The notes: generated by a model not told the origin, from the letters alone. A DNA stretch of 64,000 nt from QHXM01 sp963697975 (GCA_963697975.1 OY969111.1:4588001-4652000), one strand, 5' to 3'; numbered from the stretch's first letter, positions 16,817 to 26,588 are shown. Numbers and translations: made by a program.

Positions 16817-18349
16817 TTAGCGAAGCGCCTTCGCGTAAACCCATCCGCGATCCGCTACGGAAGAATCTTCCTTTTCTCGCCCGTGTTCTAATACTTCTAT
16901 CTCACACCATCTCTGATTGCTGCTGAACGCCAAAATACGCACTTTCGAGTTATGCTCGACGAGTCCGACCTTGGGCGCTTTTCTGCTCGGAGCGGAACGG
17001 ATGTTAATGTCTGTGCTGGCAATGGCGACCTTTCCAGCAGGCGTTCTGGCTCCTGCCTGTTGTGCAGGAGGTGAAGAGGGCTGTAAGCGCCAACGCTTGA
17101 TGATTTGCGGCGTCGCTATCAGCAGGGTCAAACAAAGAATGGTGACAGCGACAATGTTCAATAACAACTTGAGCGGAAGAGTCTTCAAATACTGTGCAAC
17201 GTATTGCCGGAAATTGATGAGGCCAACTTTACAGTTGAGCAGTAGCGGGCGGGTCTGGTTGTAAGCTAACTTTGAGTGGTTTTCGACGAATCCTATCAGG
17301 CTGCCTGCGCCGCTGGCCAATGTTCTCCACCACGCTTTCAACATTGACCTGAAAGTGCGCCGCTCTTTGGGAATGACATCTATCACGAAGCGCGAATTCG
17401 GACCCCTCCGATTAACTGTTGCCTGCGGCCTGCCGCGTGTCGAGTGAATTGTCTGCTCAGTTATTGCCTGAAGCGCATTGTAAAAGTCTAGGACGGACTG
17501 ATAGCGGTCGGATGCATCTTCGGATGTCGCCCTGAAAAGTATGTGTAGCACCTCTCCAGCCCACGTCTGCTCTTTGACATGCGCGGGCAATGAAGTGATC
17601 TGCTGCTGCCTGAAATCGTATGGGGGCTTACCGCACAGCATGAAATAGACGGATTTCGCCAACGCGTACACGTCTGCCGCAGGCGTCAATTTAGTCCCTT
17701 GCAGGTGTGACAGCGAGAAGTGTTCGGGCGCGGCGTATAAATCCGTCCCAACTTTCGTCATCAGCCCGTTGTCGTTGCTCTGGTGTCGCGCTACCCCAAA
17801 ATCGAGCATCTTAGCTTTTCGATAATCGGCGGAAAGCATGATATTGCTCGGCTTGACATCGCGGTGAATGACATCGCGCGAGTGGGCGTAAGAGAGAGCG
17901 GCACAAATCTGCGCTGTATAATCAAGCGCCCGCTCAAATGTCAGAGGATTATTCCGGCAGTGTTGGGTGAGGCTTCCGCCGGGCATGTATTCTAAGATCA
18001 GGTAATAGAACTGTCGTCCGTCTTGATCGAGCGCCCTCCCGTAAGAGAAGAGGCGCACGATGTTCTCGTGATGAAAGTCCTGCATCGTCTGCGCTTCGAG
18101 CGCGATGTTCTCGATCAACGTGCGCTCCAGGTCTACATCTGGCTCGTCCTGAAACCACAGGTTAAGGGCTTTGACGATTACAACGTTCGGCTCGTCCGGT
18201 TGAGGGGAAAGGTTGCGTGCCAGGTGGATTTCGGAATAGCTGCCGCGCGTGAGACGCCGCTCAATCTCAAAGCGCGCGTCCAGCAGCAACCCTAGCAGGT
18301 TCAGGAAACCTTCTCTCTCTTCCACGGTGCGCGCCGCGCTGCTACTCAT
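16817..18349 (-). CDS. Membrane Ser/Thr protein kinase with extracytoplasmic SH3-like domain
   Basis: This 510-residue protein has an N-terminal Hanks-type kinase domain (about 25-295): glycine loop RGSYSEIHLAR, Lys60, HRDVKPSN (162-169), DFG (183-185) and YAAPEHF. All catalytic residues are present. A basic linker follows, then one TM helix (LLLNIVAVTILCLTLLIATP) and a C-terminal SH3_3-like domain (ASTDINIRSAPSRKAPKVGL) closing with RGWVYAKALR. It is the last gene of a three-gene minus operon with a lipoprotein and a multi-pass membrane protein. SH3-like domains of this type usually bind peptide or wall polymers. Its target is unknown, and its place between two CRISPR arrays may be coincidence. 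Confidence 0.85.
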   Translation of the reverse strand: MSSSAARTVEEREGFLNLLGLLLDARFEIERRLTRGSYSEIHLARNLSPQPDEPNVVIVKALNLWFQDEPDVDLERTLIENIALEAQTMQDFHHENIVRLFSYGRALDQDGRQFYYLILEYMPGGSLTQHCRNNPLTFERALDYTAQICAALSYAHSRDVIHRDVKPSNIMLSADYRKAKMLDFGVARHQSNDNGLMTKVGTDLYAAPEHFSLSHLQGTKLTPAADVYALAKSVYFMLCGKPPYDFRQQQITSLPAHVKEQTWAGEVLHILFRATSEDASDRYQSVLDFYNALQAITEQTIHSTRGRPQATVNRRGPNSRFVIDVIPKERRTFRSMLKAWWRTLASGAGSLIGFVENHSKLAYNQTRPLLLNCKVGLINFRQYVAQYLKTLPLKLLLNIVAVTILCLTLLIATPQIIKRWRLQPSSPPAQQAGARTPAGKVAIASTDINIRSAPSRKAPKVGLVEHNSKVRILAFSSNQRWCEIEVLEHGREKEDSSVADRGWVYAKALR

Positions 18350-18412
18350 TGCTTTGCTATATCAATCTAAACGAAAACTGCTCATCATGCGTTCCAACTT
18401 TGCGCTACGGCA

Positions 18413-19339
18413 TCAAGGCGTCGAAGGCACATTATCGTGCGCTTTCTGTGCAAAAGCGTCCGGTGATTGTGGCAGTCCTTGAAGCTCACGCCCAATACTG
18501 GTCTGCAAAAGCCGCCAAGTCGTTATATCGAACGGCCCGGTTGACATAGAAACGTCCGGGAACAACCACCTGTACTCTTGCACCAAACGCTCGTGCAAGA
18601 TGTATGCACGAGTCGCCGAAGCAACAGCCTTCTGGTACTTGTTGTCCAGCCGCTTGATCTGCCTGTTCAGCTTGTGCGAGCGGATTTTGAGATAGAGATA
18701 AGCCTTAGCTTCCACGGCGAGATGCCCGCCGTAAAGCACTACCCCATGCATGACGGCGGCTAGAGCGACGAGGCCGACCATCAGGAGGATGTTCACAGTC
18801 TCAAGTGTCTGCGTGGCTCGCGCGGGCATGGTGACTATGTGCGTCGCCACCAACATGAAGGGAAGAAAGCAGAGTAGGAGCGGGCTGAAGACTACCCATA
18901 TCCATGATGTCTTCGATGCCCCGTGTTCTGCGTCCCATTCGTGAGCGAAGGCGCGCTGGCTGGCGATCATCATTTCGATAATCAGAATCGCCGCCGGGAT
19001 GACAAGTCTCGCTAGACCGACCATGAACGGATCAGAATAGACTCGGCGAGCGAAATACTCCGCGACCGCACTGAGCAGTATGAAGTCAATAGCATAGACG
19101 GCGACTGCCGCGACCAGAACGATTGTATAGCTTGCGCGCCGTTTGGCGTCCGTTAGCATCAACTCAAGATTGATCTCGCGCATGGCTTGCAACTTCTGCT
19201 TTACGGCCTCGAGCGCAGCATGGTATTTGGCGGCCAAATGTGCGAAAGCGTGAACCGGCAGCAGTGACTGCGTAATCTGGCGGAAAAGTTTGCGGCGACG
19301 AAACTCCCGCAACTCTACTGAAAATTCTGTGGCACTCAT
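18413..19339 (-). CDS. Multi-pass membrane protein of unknown function
   Basis: This 308-residue protein is not a family I recognise. It has an N-terminal helical region, then four hydrophobic segments: about 80-100 (VLVAAVAVYAIDFILLSAV), about 110-130 (LARLVIPAAILIIEMMIA), about 150-170 (WVVFSPLLLCFLPFMLVATH) and about 185-205 (ILLMVGLVALAAVMHGVVLY). A cytoplasmic helical tail with LNRQIKRLDNKYQKAV follows. Its start overlaps the upstream lipoprotein stop by 4 nt, and the kinase starts 63 nt after its own stop. The coupling implies a membrane complex of the three proteins (inference). Confidence 0.75.
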   Translation of the reverse strand: MSATEFSVELREFRRRKLFRQITQSLLPVHAFAHLAAKYHAALEAVKQKLQAMREINLELMLTDAKRRASYTIVLVAAVAVYAIDFILLSAVAEYFARRVYSDPFMVGLARLVIPAAILIIEMMIASQRAFAHEWDAEHGASKTSWIWVVFSPLLLCFLPFMLVATHIVTMPARATQTLETVNILLMVGLVALAAVMHGVVLYGGHLAVEAKAYLYLKIRSHKLNRQIKRLDNKYQKAVASATRAYILHERLVQEYRWLFPDVSMSTGPFDITTWRLLQTSIGRELQGLPQSPDAFAQKAHDNVPSTP

Positions 19340-20160
19340 CTGTCCCTCCCAAGTTCTGTGGCCACGATGTAATCAAGCGCGGCCTGTTTAGACTCGAAGC
19401 GCAAGGGGTGAAGCGGTTCGAGCGTTCCCAGGCTTCCGCTGCCGTTGATGAGCAGCAGGCGCGCGCCGCTCTTGATCTCAAAGGGCTTGAGGTTAGTCGT
19501 GGCGATTCCGTCACTGTTCAAGATGATCAGGCGATGCGTCTCTACGGGCCAGACTGCGCCCGGCTCGTTAAGAAAAAGCTCTGCCCTGGCAAGCGCCGAA
19601 GCTATGTCCGTAGCTTTAGCCTTCGCAGGCTCCTGCAATCGCGGTCGGGCGGCTTCCATGAAGACCGCTATGCGTTGATTTACATCTGTCTCCCACTGCT
19701 GACGCTTCGCCTCGTAGCTCTCCATCTCTTCCTGAAACGCGGAATCCTGTTCGGCGCGCTCGAAAGCGTTCTGAGAGTCGCGTTTGACAGGTAGCGGCGG
19801 GGAGACTGGAATTCGCAGGCGCAGGAGCGGGCGGTCGCTTGATTCGCCGATCAAGCCGAAAGAGAGTTCGCCGCCCGTCTGTCGCAGGACGTTGATGAGA
19901 GCCAACAGGTCTTGTTCCTGAATGGGAGCGATGCGCGCCGACTTGACGCTGCGGCTCTTGTCGTCGAAGACGGAGAAAAGGCGGGGCGTAGAACTGTTCT
20001 GGCTGGCCTTGACAGCTACTGATTGTGCGCTCTGATCGGATAGGAGCGTGCCGGACGACGAGCCGCACCCTGCAAAGATAAGTGAGACGCAGAAAAGAAG
20101 CGCGCAGGTTATAATGACCGGAGCAGATGTAGCAGACAGTTTGTTGTTTGAATCTCCCAT
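19336..20160 (-). CDS. Lipoprotein of unknown function, first gene of the kinase operon
   Basis: This protein has about 274 residues, with a signal sequence ITCALLFCVSLIFAGC that ends in a lipobox (FAGC), so the mature protein starts at that Cys. The ATG at 20160 is chosen because GGGAGAA precedes it and the signal peptide is then of normal length; an upstream start at 20214 would add 18 residues. The mature part has a Gln/Glu-rich helical stretch (YEAKRQQWETDVNQ). It ends with an alternating strand/helix region (HRLIILNSDGIATTNL, then ARLLLINGSGSLGTL) reminiscent of a Rossmann-like or vWA-like fold. That fold assignment is only an impression. Confidence 0.75.
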   Translation of the reverse strand: MGDSNNKLSATSAPVIITCALLFCVSLIFAGCGSSSGTLLSDQSAQSVAVKASQNSSTPRLFSVFDDKSRSVKSARIAPIQEQDLLALINVLRQTGGELSFGLIGESSDRPLLRLRIPVSPPLPVKRDSQNAFERAEQDSAFQEEMESYEAKRQQWETDVNQRIAVFMEAARPRLQEPAKAKATDIASALARAELFLNEPGAVWPVETHRLIILNSDGIATTNLKPFEIKSGARLLLINGSGSLGTLEPLHPLRFESKQAALDYIVATELGRDR

Positions 20161-20400
20161 AGTCTTTCTCCCAAGCTTTGCCAGAGTCAATCTCTGGCTG
20201 AAGTCTCGATACATTCATACGACATTTCTTGCGGCTGGGATGAGAGAGCAAGTTTGCTGAAAAGTAGAATCCAAGAGTCAGAAGTCAGAATGGATAAGGC
20301 TGAAACCGTTTCAGTTTTTCAACTGACTCCTGACTCCCGGCTTCCGCCCCGGTTGAGAGGGCACAAGAAGCTGTGGGTTTCGTAGAGACTGAGCACAGGA

Positions 20401-20756
20401 TATTGTTCTTTGAGGTTCGCACCATAGTCTCCGGGCAGGAAGGAGCGGGCATTTATTTTTGGTTAGCATAGTCTTTGTAATGGGTTAGGGCTTGAGCCTT
20501 GAGTGGTGAGCAATCTGGTGCGAACCCCGGCGCAAAATGACGCGCCTGAGATCGAGCTTCAGAAGAAGTCGTTGAGTTTGGACGAGATAGAAGGCGGTGC
20601 AGGGGAAGCACAAGGCGGTTAGGTTCGCACCGACTGAAAGCATTGACTTTAAGGAGGAAAAGTAGGAAAAATGGCGCTGGTCGAAGGAGAGGCAAGGCGG
20701 GGTACGGCAAAAAGGGGATGTAAGTACGAGCAAGCATGGGCGTTATTGGAAGGGCA
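20401..20756 (+). promoter_or_regulatory. Leader of type III array 2 with three spaced GGTTCGCACC motifs
   Basis: The region from the lipoprotein gene to array 2 (20161-20756) has no gene. From 20401 it aligns with the leader of array 3. It holds GGTTCGCACC at 20414-20423, the inverted copy GGTGCGAACC at 20517-20526 and a third direct copy at 20622-20631, about 103-105 bp apart. Conserved text also includes ATATTGTT before the first motif and TTGACTTTA followed by GGAAAAGT after the third. The first repeat starts 126 nt after the last motif. Confidence 0.8.
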
Positions 20757-21653
20757 GTGAGAAGAGAGGCCGCGCCTAAAGCGGATTGAAACCCACTCAC
20801 GTACGCACCGCTTGGATACTGACTTGTGAGAAGAGAGGCCGCGCCTAAAGCGGATTGAAACTGTTATTCAGGGTTCCTAGTTGTGTTGGCATAACCCCCT
20901 TGTGAGAAGAGAGGCCGCGCCTAAAGCGGATTGAAACAAATAGCCTCTCCGAAAGCAATTCTCCACCAAAAGTGAGAAGAGAGGCCGCGCCTAAAGCGGA
21001 TTGAAACAGTTAGTTCTGGTTCTCATCTCTTTTTTCTTTCTGTGAGAAGAGAGGCCGCGCCTAAAGCGGATTGAAACTTTTCCTCTTCTTAGGTTGAAGT
21101 GACACTATTTCAGTGAGAAGAGAGGCCGCGCCTAAAGCGGATTGAAACAATTTAGAAGACTCAGCATAGCCCAACTTTGCCATGAGTGAGAAGAGAGGCC
21201 GCGCCTAAAGCGGATTGAAACGACATGCCTCCTCCCTCAGCCTGTTCTTCACACTTTGTGAGAAGAGAGGCCGCGCCTAAAGCGGATTGAAACTTTTACC
21301 ACTGGTCTTGCTTTCAACGACAGCAGAGTGAGAAGAGAGGCCGCGCCTAAAGCGGATTGAAACTGCTGCACAGTGATCTGCGGTACCGCCGACTGCACGT
21401 GAGAAGAGAGGCCGCGCCTAAAGCGGATTGAAACTGCACGGTGATTTGTGGCGCGAGAGTCTGTTGCTGGTGAGAAGAGAGGCCGCGCCTAAAGCGGATT
21501 GAAACGCCTGTCCACACCGTGAACGATGTGCACCTCATGCAGAGTGAGAAGAGAGGCCGCGCCTAAAGCGGATTGAAACCCAACGGGCAGCGCAGTCGCG
21601 GTTCTCAAGGTGGCCGTGTGAGAAGAGAGGCCGCGCCTAAAGCGGATTGAAAC
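20757..21653 (+). CRISPR. Type III-associated CRISPR array 2: 13 repeats plus one decayed copy
   Basis: There are thirteen 36-nt repeats beginning GTGAGAAGAGAGGCCGC and ending AAAGCGGATTGAAAC. A decayed last copy lies at about 21687-21721 (CCGGAAGCGAATTGAAG). Spacers are about 33-38 nt. The ATTGAAAC 3' end gives the usual 8-nt crRNA handle and fixes the plus orientation, with the leader on the left. The array precedes cas6 and the Cmr operon. Its repeat is a sister of array 3 and unrelated to array 1. Adjacent spacers 9 and 10 are diverged versions of the same sequence. Confidence 0.99.
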
Positions 21654-21721
21654 TGTTACTGAGAAGTTTCGCTTCGCATGGTTTCGTCTGAGGGAAAAGC
21701 CCTGCCGGAAGCGAATTGAAG

Positions 21722-22337
21722 TTTTCTGCTGGCGGATACGATGACCTATTCCTGTGTGGGCATAGAGGCCAAGGCTCTCTGCAAAGCGCGATCTAATCAC
21801 CTTACCTGAGATTCCTGCTAAAACCATCATCCCGGAAAAAACTTGCGTCTGCGGAATCTGCGGGATTATAGTATGCCCGATTCGACGAAACGATCTCGTA
21901 CTATATATGGTTTCTGTCTCCTCTACGTTTCCAGATTTCTTCACTGATTACGGCACAGGGCTGAGTAAACGGCAAGGACATCTGTAATATCAGGTTAAAG
22001 CTCTTGAATGTGGGCGCGGTGGTGAGATGGGGTCGCATTTCCAGTTTGGAATGGGATCGAATCTTAAGACCCGCTTCGATAGCTCGATTTAGCTCCACGT
22101 TTCGGTATCTCACATTCATCATCGCTGCACAAACAAGCGGGTGCGCACCGCTCTTCATCATTGCGCGCCACTGAGCAAGCAGAAATCTACAGCGGCAGGT
22201 CGGCTCCGAAAGCATCTCTACCCTCGTCAAAGGTCGCCTTCCGTCGCCCTAACTCATATCCATCTACGGCAAGTTTGCCAGGCAGCAACTCATCATGATT
22301 CGCATGGTAAAAGCCTGGTGTTTGGGGTCAATCCGTA
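21722..22337. other. Non-coding stretch between array 2 and cas6
   Basis: About 615 bp. Small open frames occur on both strands (the longest is minus, 21901-22230) but show no recognisable motif, ribosome-binding site or coding character. I see no repeat or transposon end here. The promoter of the type III-B operon should lie in the right part. Confidence 0.5.
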
Positions 22338-23423
22338 GTGCTTGACCGATTAGCTATGGTGTGCTTGACACTTGAACATCTAAAAGCTCTCTCTTTGGCG
22401 CAGTATGAGTTTCGACTGGTGGCATTGAGAGAAGGCGAGCTGCCGCCGTTTCTCGGCTCGACCTTTCGCGGCTCATTCGGTTATGCGCTGAAGGCTGTGG
22501 CGTGCTCAATGCCGCATGAGGACTGCGCCCAGTGTTTGCTAGTAACGCGTTGCCTCTACCCGCGCCTGTTCGAGCCGCGAGCCAATCAGCCGGACGGTTT
22601 ACTCAAGCGGCAACAGAATGCGCCGCGCCCTTTCATCTTCGAGCCGCCGCTGCCCGGCCAGAAATATTCGTCGAGCCTTATCAATCCAGAGATCAGGCAA
22701 GCGGCTAACGGAAAATCTAACGGACAAAAAAGACTGTTTACCGAACCATTGCGTTTCACGTCGGGCGACGAATTGCGTTTCGGGTTGACGCTCATCGGGC
22801 CAGCGATTGAAGAACTGCCTTACATCATCTATGCAGTCAGCCTGATGGCGCGGCACGGCTTCGGAGTACAGCGCACACCGTTCGCTCTCTTAGGGGTATC
22901 GGCGGTTGATGGAGTAACAACACGCCTGAAAGTTTACACACCGGAAATGGCGCACATCGCGCCGCACGACGTGCGTCGAAACTTGAGCGAACTCGTGAAA
23001 GACAGGCTGGCGCAACTCAAGCAGGTGGAGACGCTGCGGCTTCTGTTCCTGACGCCGACGCGGATACGTTTCCAGAAGAGCGTGCAAGAGCGACTGGAAT
23101 TTGAGCAACTGGTGAAAAGCCTCTCGCTGCGACTCACGATGCTGGCTCAGGCATATAGCAACATCACCCTCAATTACGATTGTCAAGCCCTGCTCGCGCA
23201 AGCGCGTACAGCAACGACTCAAACAGAGAATCTCTGGCAACAGGAACTCAAACGCTACTCGAATCGCCAGGGGAAGCAGGTCGAACAGGACGGCTTCATG
23301 GGCGAGACGGTTTTTACAGGCGGAGCAGTATCGGAATTATTGCCTCTCCTCGTCGCCGGAGAATTCCTGCACATCGGCAGCGGCACGGCCTTCGGGCTGG
23401 GACGTTACCACATCGTGGAGTGA
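22338..23423 (+). CDS. cas6: Cas6 pre-crRNA endoribonuclease for the type III arrays
   Basis: This 361-residue RAMP protein cuts array transcripts within the repeat. The N-terminal half has FLGSTFRGSFGYALKAVAC and a cysteine cluster (CAQCLLVTRC) common in this bacterial Cas6 family. The C-terminal half has GFMGETVFTGG and the glycine-rich LHIGSGTAFGLGRY loop. A GTG at 22338 gives the full frame; an ATG at 22356 (MVCLTLEHL) is an equally plausible start. It is followed 14 nt later by cas10, so it heads the III-B operon. By position it should process arrays 2 and 3, whose repeats share the AAAGCGGATTGAAAC end. Confidence 0.85.
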   Translation: MLDRLAMVCLTLEHLKALSLAQYEFRLVALREGELPPFLGSTFRGSFGYALKAVACSMPHEDCAQCLLVTRCLYPRLFEPRANQPDGLLKRQQNAPRPFIFEPPLPGQKYSSSLINPEIRQAANGKSNGQKRLFTEPLRFTSGDELRFGLTLIGPAIEELPYIIYAVSLMARHGFGVQRTPFALLGVSAVDGVTTRLKVYTPEMAHIAPHDVRRNLSELVKDRLAQLKQVETLRLLFLTPTRIRFQKSVQERLEFEQLVKSLSLRLTMLAQAYSNITLNYDCQALLAQARTATTQTENLWQQELKRYSNRQGKQVEQDGFMGETVFTGGAVSELLPLLVAGEFLHIGSGTAFGLGRYHIVE

Positions 23424-23437
23424 AAGAGGGAGAGAAT

Positions 23438-25354
23438 ATGAAACACTTAATAACAATTGCTGTGGGACCTGTACAAGAATTCATCGCCAGCGCACGCCGG
23501 AGCCGCGATTTGTGGTTTGGCTCTTGGCTTTTGAGCGAGCTGTCCAAAACGGCGGCGAATGAAATTGTCAGACAACATAAAAAGGAAAGTTTGATTTTTC
23601 CGTCCGTCGCGGACCCAGCAGACCTCAATGAGAACAGCGACTTAAGTGTCGCTAATAAAATTGTCGCTTTAGTCGAAAAACCTGACGAATTAAGCAAAAC
23701 AATTTACGAAGCGATGCAAAAGCGGCTTGATGATATTCGGAAAGATGCTTATCAAAATGTGAGAGGTTCGTTCTCAGAAGAATTACAAGATAAAGCAGAA
23801 GCGCAGGTCAGAGATTTGATCGAGTTTTTCTGGGCAGCCGTAAAGATTGAAAACCCCGGTGACGCAAACGAATATAAAAAAGCCCGTGAAAAGGTCGAAT
23901 ATCTGTTTGCGGCGCGAAAGGCAACGCGCAATTTCATCTCAACTAAAGCATGGAGCGGCAATGTTCCGAAATCCTCGCTTGATGGTCAACGTGAATCTGT
24001 TATCCATGAAGATATTTATGACTCCGTCCGCACTGGCAAGATGACGAAAGAACAATTACGTTTCCAATTTGGCGTGCGCGAAGGCGAAAGACTTTGCGGA
24101 GTTGGTTTGCTCAAACGCCATGGCAATCGGAAAAGCCGAATCAACTCAACTAATGACGACAGTTTTTTCAGTACTTCGCATGTTGCAAGTTTACCGTTAT
24201 TGGAAACTTTGACCGATATAGTTGCAGTTGAAAAATACATCAAACGGTTAAAAGAAATCGGCATGAACGACCGCGATCTTAACAACGTTCCCGTTCCGAA
24301 AGGCGCAACCGAACATCCTGCTTTCGGACGCAATGACGGCCACTTACTTTTTGAAGAGCGGTTGAATGATTATTTTGAATCAAAAGAAGTTTTTATTGAT
24401 AAAAAAGATGGTAAAGAAAAGAAGAAACTTGCTGAAGCGAGAGAGGCTTTACAGTATTTTTCGAAAACTGCTTTGGAAGATAAAAAACCTTTGTCGTATT
24501 ACGCCCTGTTGCTTGCCGATGGTGACGCGATGGGCAAAGCGATTGATGCGCGAACCTCAAGAAAAGAACATCAAGAGCTGTCAGCCGAACTCAGTCTGTT
24601 TGCGAAAGATGTAATAAAGATCGTTGAGCTACAACACAAAGGCTCACTCATTTATTCGGGCGGCGATGATGTTTTGGCGTTTGTCCCGCTACACACTGTT
24701 CTAACTTGTGCAAAAGAGTTGGCCAACTTATTCGCCAGAAAACTTGACCGTTTTAAGATTACCGAAAAAGGCACAACTCATTCGCCGACTCTTTCTGTTG
24801 GAATTGCGGTGGCGCATCATCTCGAACCGCTTGAAGATACTTTGGACTTAGCGCGAAAAGCCGAAAAAGCAGCGAAAGCCGTTGAAGGGAAAAACGCGCT
24901 GGCCGTGATTGTGGATAAACGAAGCGGAATTTCGCGGACGCTCAAAGGAACTTGGGGAACAATTGATACCCGCTTAAATCAATTTGTCGAATGGCACAGA
25001 CAGGAAGAAATTCCCGACGGCGCGGCTTATCAGTTACGTGATTTAGCCAATCGTTTGGAAGTTTCCGATAAAGTTTCCGATGAAGACAGAAAAGTTCTGC
25101 AACGTGCCAAGATCGCCGAAGCTAAGCGGATTTTGAAACGAAAAGAGATCAGCAAAGAGGCTTTGCGTAAATCAGAAAATTTTCTCAACGACATCCGCGA
25201 CGTTCTGAAAAAAGAACATCTGGCAAAAGGTAACGCTGAAAAAGATTTTGTGGATAAAAGTGTTGAGGTTCTCGCAGATGAATTGATTATCGCCAAAATT
25301 TTTGCCGACGCGATGCAGCTTTCGCAGCCGAGACGGGAGAAGAAAGATGAATAA
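23438..25354 (+). CDS. cas10: Cas10/Cmr2, type III-B large subunit without HD domain
   Basis: This 638-residue protein has conservation starting at once with the Cmr2 signature VGPVQEFIASARRSRDLW, so the N-terminal HD nuclease domain of many Cas10 proteins is absent. The palm/cyclase domain is intact: LADGDAMGKAID and GGDD at residues 408-411 in SGGDDVLAF. GGDD in Cas10 makes cyclic oligoadenylates from ATP when target RNA binds. The ATG at 23438 follows AGAGGGAGAG; the frame is open farther upstream, but that part overlaps cas6. It overlaps cmr3 by 8 nt. AT-rich like the rest of the Cmr genes. Confidence 0.93.
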   Translation: MKHLITIAVGPVQEFIASARRSRDLWFGSWLLSELSKTAANEIVRQHKKESLIFPSVADPADLNENSDLSVANKIVALVEKPDELSKTIYEAMQKRLDDIRKDAYQNVRGSFSEELQDKAEAQVRDLIEFFWAAVKIENPGDANEYKKAREKVEYLFAARKATRNFISTKAWSGNVPKSSLDGQRESVIHEDIYDSVRTGKMTKEQLRFQFGVREGERLCGVGLLKRHGNRKSRINSTNDDSFFSTSHVASLPLLETLTDIVAVEKYIKRLKEIGMNDRDLNNVPVPKGATEHPAFGRNDGHLLFEERLNDYFESKEVFIDKKDGKEKKKLAEAREALQYFSKTALEDKKPLSYYALLLADGDAMGKAIDARTSRKEHQELSAELSLFAKDVIKIVELQHKGSLIYSGGDDVLAFVPLHTVLTCAKELANLFARKLDRFKITEKGTTHSPTLSVGIAVAHHLEPLEDTLDLARKAEKAAKAVEGKNALAVIVDKRSGISRTLKGTWGTIDTRLNQFVEWHRQEEIPDGAAYQLRDLANRLEVSDKVSDEDRKVLQRAKIAEAKRILKRKEISKEALRKSENFLNDIRDVLKKEHLAKGNAEKDFVDKSVEVLADELIIAKIFADAMQLSQPRREKKDE

Positions 25355-26588
25355 AGAAATCTGGTTAATCGAACCGCGCGACGCGCTGATCGTGCGCGAT
25401 GGCAGACCGTTCGGCAATACGGCGGGAACTCGCGCCAAGTCAGTTGATTTCCCCTTTCCGTCCACGACGACGGGCGGTGCACGAACTCGCGCGGGTTTGG
25501 ATTTGATAGATGGTGATGTGACCAAATTTTCTACACATAGAGTCAATGGCGGAGGTTTGTCCGACGCAGTGCAAAGAATTGAAGTGAAGGGCCCACTCTT
25601 GGCGGAAGTTGAGGGCGACAACGTCAACTTGCTTGTTCACGCTCCGGCGGATTGCTTGATCGTTAAGCCCGAAAATAGAGGCGAGAAAAATCGCTTTCCG
25701 CTTGTTCCGCTCGAAAAAGAGGCAGATTCTTTTTCAAATTTAGACGACGATTTACATTTGCTCGGCACGACCGAAAAGGTCAAAGGCAAACCGCAGAGCG
25801 AACCGCGTTTTTGGCATTGGGCGGAATTTGAACAATGGTTAATGAATGCCGACAAAGCCGATGTGATTGATATCGAAAAGCTCGGACACAAAGGTTTGAC
25901 CCATGAGCAAAGAACGCACGTTAGAATTCTGGACGATAAAACCGGTTACCAAACCAAAGCGAATGTCGAAGGCGGACTTTTTCAAACGCGCGGGCTGGAA
26001 TTCACAGTTGCCGACGAGAGAAAGCGATTATCGTCGGCGAAAAAATTGGCGTTAGTCGTTGAAGTCGAAAGGCAAAAGTTCGGCGGAGAAATTCAAGAAG
26101 GAATCGCGCCGCTTGGTGGTGAACGCCGAATCGTTGCATGGAGAAAAAGCGATAAAAATATATTTCCTGACTGTCCGCAGGAGGTTCGAGATGAAATTCT
26201 ACGAACAAACTTTTGCCGCTTGATTCTGCTGACACCCGCAATTTTTGAAAATGGATTCAAGCCGACTTGGTTGGAAACTGCAAACGGCTTAAAGGTTACG
26301 ATAGAGGCGATGGCCGTCAATCGAGCGCAAGTGATTTCAGGTTGGGATTTTGTCAAAAGAAAACCGAAGCCGACGCGCCGTATGTGTCCCGCCGGAACTG
26401 TTTTGTTTTTGAAGTTAAGCGAGGGCGACATTGAAAACTGGATTGAAAACACTTGGTTTCATTGCGTCAGCGACGATTCAGTAGAGGCAACGGACAGAGC
26501 ACAAGATCGCAAAGACGGATTCGGCCTTGCCGCGCTCGGAATTTGGGACGGCAATTTTTTGAAGATTGAGGAGGCTTTGAAGCGATGA
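25347..26588 (+). CDS. cmr3: Cmr3, type III-B crRNA 5'-handle subunit (Cas5-like)
   Basis: This 413-residue protein opens with the Cmr3 signature WLIEPRDALIVRDGRPFG, followed by FPFPSTTTGGARTRAG. The middle has LVPLEKEADSF and, later, HVRILDDKTGYQTKANVEGG. Cmr3 caps the 5' handle of the crRNA and contacts Cas10. The ATG at 25347 lies inside the cas10 3' end, and the gene overlaps cmr1 by 4 nt, so translation is coupled through three genes. Confidence 0.92.
   Translation: MNKEIWLIEPRDALIVRDGRPFGNTAGTRAKSVDFPFPSTTTGGARTRAGLDLIDGDVTKFSTHRVNGGGLSDAVQRIEVKGPLLAEVEGDNVNLLVHAPADCLIVKPENRGEKNRFPLVPLEKEADSFSNLDDDLHLLGTTEKVKGKPQSEPRFWHWAEFEQWLMNADKADVIDIEKLGHKGLTHEQRTHVRILDDKTGYQTKANVEGGLFQTRGLEFTVADERKRLSSAKKLALVVEVERQKFGGEIQEGIAPLGGERRIVAWRKSDKNIFPDCPQEVRDEILRTNFCRLILLTPAIFENGFKPTWLETANGLKVTIEAMAVNRAQVISGWDFVKRKPKPTRRMCPAGTVLFLKLSEGDIENWIENTWFHCVSDDSVEATDRAQDRKDGFGLAALGIWDGNFLKIEEALKR

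Noticed and set aside
20642..20664. TTGACT in the conserved leader block as an array promoter
   Set aside because: It is conserved in both leaders, but no acceptable -10 box follows at 16-18 bp; I describe the block without calling a promoter.
21901..22230. 109-codon minus frame between array 2 and cas6
   Set aside because: No ribosome-binding site, no motif, unusual composition; not convincing as a gene.
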